A program made the translations under genes and the position numbers. From the NCBI RefSeq assembly GCF_027938815.1, contig NZ_CP115913.1:372501-425000 (forward strand): a stretch of 52,500 bases of DNA. The letters run 5' to 3'. A model generated the notes under the pieces. The model made no database searches and was not told the origin of the DNA. It was given only the letters and a program-made list of their open reading frames with translations. The stretch is from Oceanirhabdus sp. W0125-5. Its GTDB lineage: Bacteria; Bacillota; Clostridia; Clostridiales; Clostridiaceae. This document shows positions 17,190 to 24,494 of this stretch, piece after piece; position 1 is the first letter of the stretch, and every line of letters starts with the position of its first letter.

Positions 17190-19011
17190 ATGCTACCTCC
17201 TTTTCAACTTCATTTTTGTAATATGTAGCTTGTATTTCAAACATCTCCTTGTATCTTCCATTCTTTTTAAGTAGTTGATCATGAGTACCATATTCTTTTA
17301 TTTTTCCATCTTCAAAGAAAGCAATTACATCACAGAATCGAGTGCTTGCTAATCTATGTGATACATAAACGGCAGTTTTATTTCCAACTAATTTATTAAA
17401 TGATAAATAAGTTTTATATTCTGCTATTGCATCAAGTGCAGCTGTAGGTTCATCCAAAACCATAATATCTCCGTCTTTATATAACGCTCTCGCTAATGAT
17501 AATTTTTGATTTTCCCCTCCTGAAAGCTCTGTTCCTTTTTCATCTAATATTTTTAATAGTGTTGTATCAATTCCATTATCTAAAGAATTAATTTTTTCAG
17601 CTATATCAGCTCTTTCAATACAGTTTACTACTCTATCTCTGTCTATTTGTTCTTTCTCTTTTAATGATACATTTTCTGCTACTGAAAAAGCCATAATTTT
17701 CACTTCTTGAAATACAGCTGAAAATAGGTTGAAATACTCTTCTTTTTTAAATTTCTTTATGTTTATACCATTTAAAAGGATTTCTCCATCTGTAGGTTCA
17801 TATAATCTTGTTAAAAGCTTTATAAAAGTTGTTTTACCCGCTCCATTTATTCCTACTATGGCAAGTTTCTGTCCCGCTTTTATTTTTAGTGAAAGATTTT
17901 CATAAATATATCTTTCACTATGTGGATATTTAAAAGCCACATTTCTAAACTCTATTTCATAAGGTTTGTCCTTAGGTACTTCCTCATACATGTTTTCTTC
18001 ATTGTTTTCACCATCATTCTTATCTATTTCAAAAAAATCTCTTAAATCATTAATATACATATTCTGAGATTTAAGAAAGCTAATATCCACCATTATATTT
18101 TGCATCCATGTTGCAAAACCAGCTATTGTGGCAAAATACATAGTAAAATCACCTATATTCATACTTTTATAGATAACACAATAAATTAAATATGCATATA
18201 CAATTCCTTCTCTTATTATTAAAAGTACTATATCTAATAAAGATGCTTTAAAATATTTATTATTTATATTTTTTATCAAATGAACATAATTTTCAGAGAA
18301 TGCGGAAAATTTATCAGAAAGCCAATCATTTAAATTAAATATCCTGATATCTTTTCCATAAGCAAAGTTTGACATAGTATCATATATGTATTTACATTTT
18401 CTATCATACTCAGCCCGTTCCTCCTTTAGGCTGTATTCATACTTTCGCGCCTTAGTGTTAACAAAATAGACTATAAAAACATTTAAAATTATATATATGA
18501 GAACCAAAGGACTTAATGTAAGAATAATTGTTGCATATCCTCCAAAAGCAAGTATCCTACCAATCATACGAAAAAGCTTGTCATACATTCCTTCAACACC
18601 CATACTATTGGAATTACATGACATTGTGGCTGCATGATATTTGTTTAATGTATCTTTATCTTCAATATGTTTTAAATCAATTTCCATCGCTTTTCTTCTT
18701 AACTTAGCTGATATATTTATTTTAAGTTTAATTTTCTTAACTAGTACTAAATTACTTGTAAAGTTATATAAATAATTAACTATAGATGATATAACAAATA
18801 TTAATCCAATTATTAGTACTATAGCTTCAATTCTTTTAGCTCCTGTTATCTCATCTAATAATAACTTTGGGGTAAATATACCTATAAATGGCATTACAGC
18901 ACCGCATATTGTAAATATAGTAACGTAGAAAAATATTTTTCTATCTATTTTCCAAGCTTGTCCTATTAAATATTTTATATTTTCTATTAAACTTCGTTTA
19001 TTATTTTCCAT
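17179..19011 (-). CDS. ABC exporter half-transporter (permease-ATPase fusion), first of a pair
   Basis: 610 residues with the exporter fold: membrane region about 25-320, Walker A GINGAGKTT near 384, signature LSGGE near 495 and Walker B MVLDEPTAALD near 513. No C39 domain. RBS AAAGGAG precedes the ATG. It begins 12 bp after the stop of the ArsR-type regulator and overlaps the second transporter gene by 11 bp, so the three form one leftward operon divergent from the lanthipeptide precursors. Substrate unknown; the lanthipeptide is a reasonable guess. Confidence 0.88.
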   Translation of the reverse strand: MENNKRSLIENIKYLIGQAWKIDRKIFFYVTIFTICGAVMPFIGIFTPKLLLDEITGAKRIEAIVLIIGLIFVISSIVNYLYNFTSNLVLVKKIKLKINISAKLRRKAMEIDLKHIEDKDTLNKYHAATMSCNSNSMGVEGMYDKLFRMIGRILAFGGYATIILTLSPLVLIYIILNVFIVYFVNTKARKYEYSLKEERAEYDRKCKYIYDTMSNFAYGKDIRIFNLNDWLSDKFSAFSENYVHLIKNINNKYFKASLLDIVLLIIREGIVYAYLIYCVIYKSMNIGDFTMYFATIAGFATWMQNIMVDISFLKSQNMYINDLRDFFEIDKNDGENNEENMYEEVPKDKPYEIEFRNVAFKYPHSERYIYENLSLKIKAGQKLAIVGINGAGKTTFIKLLTRLYEPTDGEILLNGINIKKFKKEEYFNLFSAVFQEVKIMAFSVAENVSLKEKEQIDRDRVVNCIERADIAEKINSLDNGIDTTLLKILDEKGTELSGGENQKLSLARALYKDGDIMVLDEPTAALDAIAEYKTYLSFNKLVGNKTAVYVSHRLASTRFCDVIAFFEDGKIKEYGTHDQLLKKNGRYKEMFEIQATYYKNEVEKEVAYES

Positions 19012-19023
19012 GAGAATTCTCCT

Positions 19024-20076
19024 TTATTGAAATTGCTGTTTTATATAATTTAGTGCTTCGTTTAAGTTGTCTTTGTTTAATGTGTAATATATTTTTCTTC
19101 CTGTCTTTTTAATGTTAACTAAATTCATACATATTAAGTGATTCATATGATATGAAACAGTATTTTTACTTAAATTTATTTTTTCACCTATTTCCTTTCC
19201 ATACAAATCCTTATGCTTTAAATAGTTCAATATTTTATATTTGATTGGGTCGCTTAATATTTTTAGTATAATTAATTTTTCTTCCAATATTTCTTTATCA
19301 TTACGTTTATTTATGAATTTTTCACAAGAAAATCCTATATTCAAAAGAATATCTTTATCATATATGCTATAATCTATCCCCATATTAAATATTGATGGTA
19401 TTATATATACTTTTTTATATGATTTAATATCAATAATATCTTTTTTTATATGTCTTAAAAATTCTACCCCTTTTTCATTTAGATTGTTTTCCATTTTAGT
19501 ATTAAATACTTTTATCTTTTCTTCATATTTTTTTATAATATCTTTATATTTAGGTATAAAGATATTAATAACTTCTAAGAACTCTTGTAAGTATTGTTCT
19601 GAGCTAATCATGAATTCATATAACATTAATTTTAAATCTGATTCAGTATTTAATTTATTTATAAACTTAAATAATTTTATATTATCTGAAAGTAATTCTT
19701 CTATCTGATGTTTTTTTACATATTCCTGATCTTCATAAGTTTCGGTATACAATGTTGCTATAACTCTAAATTTCACTTCATCTATACTCATATTACTTAA
19801 AAAACTTTCTATCTCATCAACAGAGTCAACATTTAAAAGCCTTTCAAAGATACAAGGTAATATTCTAAAGGTATTATCTTTATCACAAAATAGTTTTAAT
19901 GACTTTTTATTTTTGTCTAATGTCTTGCTTAGTTCATTTAAGTCACTTAATATATCTTGATTTACTTCCAAATCATAAGATTCTTGTTTATCTCTGTAAT
20001 TGTTATTGAATGACATATCCAGTGCATACATCATATCAGCAATTCTCCATTTTTGATTTAAGTAAACAATTTTCAT
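19024..20076 (-). CDS. ArsR-type winged-helix regulator with long N-terminal domain
   Basis: 350 residues. The C-terminal part (about 265-345) is an ArsR/SmtB-type winged helix (LKILSDPIKYKILNYLKHKDLYGKEIGEKINLSKNTVSYHMNHL). The N-terminal 250 residues are charged, helical and of unknown fold, possibly a ligand or peptide sensor. There is no obvious CxC metal site, so metal sensing is unlikely. RBS AAAAGGAGG. First gene of the exporter operon and divergent from the precursors across a 511-bp region with a 14-bp palindrome; it probably regulates the exporters and perhaps the precursor genes. Confidence 0.82.
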   Translation of the reverse strand: MKIVYLNQKWRIADMMYALDMSFNNNYRDKQESYDLEVNQDILSDLNELSKTLDKNKKSLKLFCDKDNTFRILPCIFERLLNVDSVDEIESFLSNMSIDEVKFRVIATLYTETYEDQEYVKKHQIEELLSDNIKLFKFINKLNTESDLKLMLYEFMISSEQYLQEFLEVINIFIPKYKDIIKKYEEKIKVFNTKMENNLNEKGVEFLRHIKKDIIDIKSYKKVYIIPSIFNMGIDYSIYDKDILLNIGFSCEKFINKRNDKEILEEKLIILKILSDPIKYKILNYLKHKDLYGKEIGEKINLSKNTVSYHMNHLICMNLVNIKKTGRKIYYTLNKDNLNEALNYIKQQFQ

Positions 20077-20333
20077 TTACTCCTCCTTTTAGTTCAAAAA
20101 AAATAGTACAATACTGTTCCATAAAAGCTTTACTTTATTTTACAATATATACAATTAATTGTCTATATTTTCTATAAAATATATTTTTTACATATATTTT
20201 TATTAATAAACTCAAAATACCTTCAATGTCAAAAAAAATAAAATAAAAATATCCCTTTTATTGAATAAAATACCAATTCGACACTACCCTTCGACTGTTT
20301 TTTGAGAAAATTAATGGTATATTTTAATAGTCA

Positions 20334-20347
20334 AGTGTAATTACACT
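20334..20347. promoter_or_regulatory. 14-bp palindrome, candidate operator
   Basis: AGTGTAATTACACT is perfectly self-complementary. ArsR-type regulators commonly bind imperfect palindromes of this size, and the regulator is encoded just next door; binding itself is inference. Confidence 0.35.
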
Positions 20348-20466
20348 ATTTTACTTTAATGGTAATACTATTGTTTATTAAGTAAATTTTTTTATTGATA
20401 ATTCATTCATATTAAATTCTATAAATTTACTTATTATACCAGTATTCTATTTTAATATACTTATTA

Positions 20467-20495
20467 TTGGACATGCAGTATTGATTCCATAAGAT
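20467..20495 (+). promoter_or_regulatory. Possible promoter of the precursor genes
   Basis: TTGGAC, 17 bp, TAAGAT, about 85 bp upstream of the first precursor RBS. A weak match; TTGATA at 20395 with a long spacer to TATAAA is an alternative. Confidence 0.35.
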
Positions 20496-20587
20496 TAAAT
20501 TACTATGTTTTTAAGTAAAAATATTTATTAAAACCTTTTATAAAATAAGAAGTTTTTCATAAATATTTTTGGAAAGGAGGGTTAGTG

Positions 20588-20740
20588 ATGAAGAAAATAA
20601 TTAAAAATCTTGATGAATTACAAAAACTTACAGTTTTGAATAACGCAGTACAAGATGTTGATTTATGTGGATACACATGTGGTCATACATGTTCCATTAC
20701 TTCTGTAAAAGAAGAACCTTCAACAGATCAACTTAATTAG
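20588..20740 (+). CDS. Lanthipeptide precursor 1
   Basis: 50 residues, RBS AAAGGAGGG. The leader (about 1-26) holds NLDELQKL, similar to the LxLQ-type box that class III/IV enzymes recognise. The presumed core has C27, C31, C35 and T30, T34, T38, i.e. CGYT-CGHT-CSIT, followed by S39 and an acidic tail KEEPSTDQLN with the only proline (P44). Cys and Thr are the partners needed for (methyl)lanthionine rings. This copy is more diverged at the DNA level than copies 2-4 (I4, I5 and L17 instead of M, I/R and M), but the core residues are the same. It is read toward the synthetase at 21825. Confidence 0.85.
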   Translation: MKKIIKNLDELQKLTVLNNAVQDVDLCGYTCGHTCSITSVKEEPSTDQLN

Positions 20741-20799
20741 TTAATAGTTTGATTCAAAAAATAATTAACACAAAATATTTAAGAAAAGGATGATTAATT

Positions 20800-20952
20800 A
20801 TGAAAAAAATGATAAGAAATCTTGATGAATTACAAAAACTTACAGTTATGAATAATGCAGTACAAGATGTTGATTTATGTGGATATACATGTGGTCACAC
20901 ATGCTCTATTACTTCTGTAAAAGAAGAACCTTCAACAGATCAACTTAATTAG
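20800..20952 (+). CDS. Lanthipeptide precursor 2
   Basis: 50 residues; same core CGYTCGHTCSIT as precursor 1. The leader starts MKKMIRNLDELQKL. RBS is AGAAAAGGATG. It starts 212 bp after precursor 1, in a tandem array whose intergenic DNA is also repeated. Identical to precursor 4 in amino-acid sequence. Confidence 0.85.
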   Translation: MKKMIRNLDELQKLTVMNNAVQDVDLCGYTCGHTCSITSVKEEPSTDQLN

Positions 20953-21012
20953 TTAATAGTTTGATTCAATAAAATAATTAACACAAAATATTTAAGAAAA
21001 GGATGATTAATT

Positions 21013-21165
21013 ATGAAAAAAATGATAAGAAATCTTGATCAATTACAAAAACTTACAGTTATGAATAATGCAGTACAAGATGTTGATTTATGTGGATATA
21101 CATGTGGTCACACATGCTCTATTACTTCTGTAAAACAAGAACCTACAAAGGATCAACTTAATTAG
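21013..21165 (+). CDS. Lanthipeptide precursor 3 (variant tail)
   Basis: 50 residues; core identical to the others, but the leader has Q10 for E10 and the tail reads KQEPTKDQLN instead of KEEPSTDQLN. Differences confined to leader and tail suggest that the core is under constraint or homogenised. Starts 213 bp after precursor 2. Confidence 0.85.
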   Translation: MKKMIRNLDQLQKLTVMNNAVQDVDLCGYTCGHTCSITSVKQEPTKDQLN

Positions 21166-21185
21166 TTAATAGTTTGATTCAAAAA

Positions 21186-21230
21186 ATAATTAATACAAAA
21201 TAATTAATACAAAATAATTAATACAAAATA
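21186..21230. repeat. Short tandem repeat between precursors 3 and 4
   Basis: Three copies of a 15-bp unit, AATAATTAATACAAA, account for the longer spacing (240 bp) between precursors 3 and 4. Looks like slippage. Confidence 0.75.
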
Positions 21231-21252
21231 TTTAAGAAAAGGATGATTAATT

Positions 21253-21405
21253 ATGAAAAAAATGATAAGAAATCTTGATGAATTACAAAAACTTACAGTT
21301 ATGAATAACGCAGTACAAGATGTTGATTTATGTGGATATACATGTGGTCACACATGCTCTATTACTTCTGTAAAAGAAGAACCTTCAACAGATCAACTTA
21401 ATTAA
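21253..21405 (+). CDS. Lanthipeptide precursor 4
   Basis: 50 residues, same protein as precursor 2 and nearly identical DNA, ending with TAA instead of TAG. It is the last intact precursor before the decayed copy and the synthetase gene. Confidence 0.85.
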   Translation: MKKMIRNLDELQKLTVMNNAVQDVDLCGYTCGHTCSITSVKEEPSTDQLN

Positions 21406-21414
21406 TTATAAAAA

Positions 21415-21511
21415 ATTGATAACAACTCTTGGTTAATTACAAAAACTTATACTTATGAGTGCTAATCAATATGATGTTACTCTATATCACTACTCATGCA
21501 CTTTGACATAA
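21415..21511 (+). pseudogene. Decayed fifth lanthipeptide precursor
   Basis: The DNA ATTACAAAAACTTA and following bases align with the leader of copies 1-4. In the matching frame one reads LG-stop-LQKLILMSANQYDVTLYHYSCTLT-stop (given here only as a comparison to LQKLTVMNNAVQDVDLCGYTC). The stop replaces residue E10, the start region is lost, and only one Cys remains. It is the same spacing class as the other copies, so it is an old duplicate rather than chance. Confidence 0.65.
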
Positions 21512-21633
21512 CCACATACTATGGTTAATACAGACAGTGATTTAAACTATAGTGATATGTACTAGTTTTTTAATTGATTCAAGTATTAAAATAGAATATA
21601 TTACATGAGTTAATTGTAATACAATAGAAATTG

Positions 21634-21662
21634 AACTCCCACCGAAAAAATCGGTGGGAGTT
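21634..21662. terminator. Strong hairpin after the precursor array
   Basis: Perfect 12-bp stem AACTCCCACCGA/TCGGTGGGAGTT with a loop of five A. No T run on the plus strand, so it may act as a transcript 3' stabiliser or partial terminator separating abundant precursor mRNA from the synthetase gene. Confidence 0.55.
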
Positions 21663-21693
21663 ATAAGTTGCTGAAATAGCTGAACATGAAAAA

Positions 21694-21725
21694 AGTACAT
21701 AATAGTCATGTACTCAATTTTTTTA
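21694..21725 (+). terminator. Likely terminator between precursors and synthetase
   Basis: Stem AGTACAT/ATGTACT followed by CAA and seven T. With the hairpin at 21634, it predicts that the precursors and lanKC-type gene are at least partly separate transcripts. Confidence 0.6.
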
Positions 21726-21824
21726 AATCACTACAATTTTATAAATATTCTAATAATCTCTAAGGGTTAATTAGATAAGTTTGATAATATTATTGTGATT
21801 ATAAAATAAAATTAGGAGAGTCTT

Positions 21825-24494
21825 ATGAAAGAATTATATTTTCAAAATATACTAAATAGATTTGATGAAAAAGACATATTAACGGAGAAAATATATTCAT
21901 TAATACCTGAAACTTGGAATATTATTGATGAAAATCCGTGGTTAATGTCATCCCCTAAAAATAATAAATTACCCTTTCAAGGTTGGAAAGGTCATATATC
22001 TGTAATTTTACGTGATGCTATGAAAATTGCTGATATAGCTATACCAATATTAGTTAAGAATCAATGTTCCTTTAAAATAGTCAAAAGCTCAAATCTTTTA
22101 TCAGTAATTAATGACGTTCATTTTCCAGTGTCAGGAGCAAATAAATATATAACATTCTATCCTTCAAGCGAGAATAAATTCAAAGAATGTATTTATGAAT
22201 TATATGATGCACTTAAAAATTTTAAAGGTCCACGAATTCATACTGATTTCCAATGTGGAATAAATGGATTAGTACATTTCAGATATGGAGCTTTTATAAA
22301 AATGACAAAATATGATACGGAAAAAAATAAAATAATACATTGTATCAAAAATAATAAAGGAGAATTAGTAGAGGATGAAAGAAACCCTTGGTATCAGAAA
22401 CCAGATTGGGTTAAAGATCCATTTGATAATATTAATAATATATTTAGTAATACATTAAATCTATCAGAGCAAGAGATTAAAAAGATAAATGAGTTTGAAT
22501 TTTTATCAATACTTAGTAGAGCTAATAAAGGTAATGTATATTTAGCTAAAGTAAGATCTACAGGAAAGGAAGTAATTATTAAGGAATCCAATCCTTATGT
22601 TTGTATAGGTTCAAAAAGTTCAGATTTGCACGAAACATTAAAAAATGAATATAACATTCTAAAAATAATGCAGAATACTGGATGTGTTCCAGAAGTATAT
22701 GAATTGTTCAATTGTGGTAATAAATGCTACATGGTTGAGGAAAAAGTCATTGGTGATACTATGTTGAAATATGCTCAATCCAATCACATGAGTAATTATA
22801 ATGAAAAGATTAAATTGGTTCATAAATTAATCAATTATGTTCAATTATTTCATGATAATGGGTATATACTAAGAGATTTAAAACCAAATAATTTTATAAT
22901 TACTAGAGATTTGAACATAAAGTTTATTGATTTAGAAACAGTTTGTTTAGTTAATTCCAATCAAAATGCATATTTTGTTGGAACAGATGGGTTTTATAAT
23001 CCGGAATTTGATTTTAAAAATCTGGATTTGCGTAATGATTGGTTTGCAACAATCATTACTATAATTTCATTAATGCTGGGTACTATTCCATATTTTAATC
23101 ATGATTTAATGAAGGGATTACCCGGTGAGCGCAAAGTAATGTCTAAACTAGTTGGATATATTGAAATTCTAGTTAATAATGGAGATTTAAAGAATGAAGA
23201 ATATCAATTAATAATAGATATCATTAATAATAAAATAAATAGTAGTTATAATTACTTATTGCTTGAAAATAAAGAAGCTATGAAAAATGCTTCCTTCTCA
23301 TACATCGTTGATAGTGCAATTGAAAGTTTTTATAAACAATGTGAAATTGCATATCATACTCATGAAAAACGTTTATGGAAATGTACAGAATTTGGTGATA
23401 CAATAAACGGATTTAATATTCAACATGGAATAGCAGGTGTTGGACAGTTCCTTATTGAATATATTAAAAACAATAATAAAAATAATGAATTTGCCCAAAA
23501 AACTCTTCTCATTATTTCAAAATATATAAAAGAAAATATAAAGGATTTTATGAATTGCATAAAAGACGAAGAAAATGGAACAAGTTTCTTGTTTGGAAGT
23601 CACGGCATTTCTTGGTTTATGTATGATTTAGGTATGCATTTAAAGGATGATGAGATTATAAACTATAGTAGAATATTATCAGATATACCTAGCAATAATG
23701 ATTGTTTAGATTTTGCATTAGGTGAAGCTGGTCGTGCATATACTGAATTGAAACTCTGGTTATCTACAGGTGATACAATACACTATAATAAAGCAATGGA
23801 AGGAATAAATACTATTGTTAACCAAAAAGAAGATTTAAAAACAGTTCATGCTAATCATATTGAAAAAATAAATACTCATGGTTTTGCCCATGGATATGCT
23901 GGTATAGCATATGTAACATATATAGCTTCTCTTATTAATAATAATGATTGCTATAAAGAATATGCACTTAATAAAGTGGATTTAATTATAGACTTTTGTG
24001 AAAACTTATTTAAATCAAAAGATAATAAAATATCAATTTCTTGGTGTAATGGTTTAGCTGGTATTTCCTTAGCATTAGTTAGAATTAATCAATTCGAGAA
24101 AAATAAAAAAATAACAGAAATTTTAAATAAAGTTCCTCAAATATTAATAGATCGAATGTTGTATCAATCTCCTTGTCAGTGCCATGGAAATTCTAGTAGT
24201 ATAGAGTTTTTAATGGATGCTTACCAGATAACAGGCGATATTAGTTTTTATAAAGCTGCAAAAAAAATTGCTACATTTGTTTCTGAACAATTTTTCTATG
24301 GAAAGAACAACAGTATTAGATTTCCTAATGAAACAAAAATATCTGATGTTTATGATTATGGTGTAGGAACTATAGGGGTAATTCAAGCTTTGAATAGAGT
24401 TGATAAAAAGATTGCTAAACGCTTATTTATTATAGATGAAACTGAATTATTAACTAAACAAAGTAGAGTTATTGTTAATCAAAATGAATATTAA
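21825..24494 (+). CDS. Three-domain lanthionine synthetase, class III/IV (LanKC/LanL-like)
   Basis: 889 residues expected to phosphorylate Ser/Thr, eliminate phosphate and add Cys to form lanthionine rings. Lyase domain (about 45-200): QGWKGHIS with K55 and H57, KYITFYP, GPR (R137) and HFRYGAF. Kinase domain (about 225-480): K253, catalytic loop LRDLKPNN (D351, K353, N356) and D369 of DLE. Cyclase domain (about 525-870): HGFAHGYAG (H689) and the three zinc ligands C741 (WCNG), C786 and H787 (CHG). Classical class III enzymes lack these ligands and class IV enzymes have them, so this is class IV-like. RBS TTAGGAGAG. The start of the peptidase gene overlaps its end. Confidence 0.93.
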   Translation: MKELYFQNILNRFDEKDILTEKIYSLIPETWNIIDENPWLMSSPKNNKLPFQGWKGHISVILRDAMKIADIAIPILVKNQCSFKIVKSSNLLSVINDVHFPVSGANKYITFYPSSENKFKECIYELYDALKNFKGPRIHTDFQCGINGLVHFRYGAFIKMTKYDTEKNKIIHCIKNNKGELVEDERNPWYQKPDWVKDPFDNINNIFSNTLNLSEQEIKKINEFEFLSILSRANKGNVYLAKVRSTGKEVIIKESNPYVCIGSKSSDLHETLKNEYNILKIMQNTGCVPEVYELFNCGNKCYMVEEKVIGDTMLKYAQSNHMSNYNEKIKLVHKLINYVQLFHDNGYILRDLKPNNFIITRDLNIKFIDLETVCLVNSNQNAYFVGTDGFYNPEFDFKNLDLRNDWFATIITIISLMLGTIPYFNHDLMKGLPGERKVMSKLVGYIEILVNNGDLKNEEYQLIIDIINNKINSSYNYLLLENKEAMKNASFSYIVDSAIESFYKQCEIAYHTHEKRLWKCTEFGDTINGFNIQHGIAGVGQFLIEYIKNNNKNNEFAQKTLLIISKYIKENIKDFMNCIKDEENGTSFLFGSHGISWFMYDLGMHLKDDEIINYSRILSDIPSNNDCLDFALGEAGRAYTELKLWLSTGDTIHYNKAMEGINTIVNQKEDLKTVHANHIEKINTHGFAHGYAGIAYVTYIASLINNNDCYKEYALNKVDLIIDFCENLFKSKDNKISISWCNGLAGISLALVRINQFEKNKKITEILNKVPQILIDRMLYQSPCQCHGNSSSIEFLMDAYQITGDISFYKAAKKIATFVSEQFFYGKNNSIRFPNETKISDVYDYGVGTIGVIQALNRVDKKIAKRLFIIDETELLTKQSRVIVNQNEY

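Larger units (their letters stand above)
20077..20587. promoter_or_regulatory. Divergent regulatory region between exporter operon and lanthipeptide precursors
   Basis: 511 bp of very AT-rich DNA with no credible reading frame. It holds the palindrome at 20334-20347, two TTAATGGTA direct repeats (20311 and 20356) flanking it, and a possible promoter at 20467-20495. The long leader ahead of the first precursor gene leaves room for control. Confidence 0.5.

Noticed and set aside
15396..19011. Bacteriocin ABC transporters with C39 leader peptidase
   Set aside because: Both start directly with the membrane domain; no C39 catalytic motif.
20588..21405. Regularly spaced repeats resembling a CRISPR array
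   Set aside because: Repeats are 153-bp coding copies with conserved reading frame and RBS; no short repeat-spacer pattern.
20588..21405. Cys-rich peptides as ranthipeptide/SCIFF or sactipeptide precursors
   Set aside because: No radical-SAM gene nearby; the adjacent three-domain synthetase explains Cys plus Thr.
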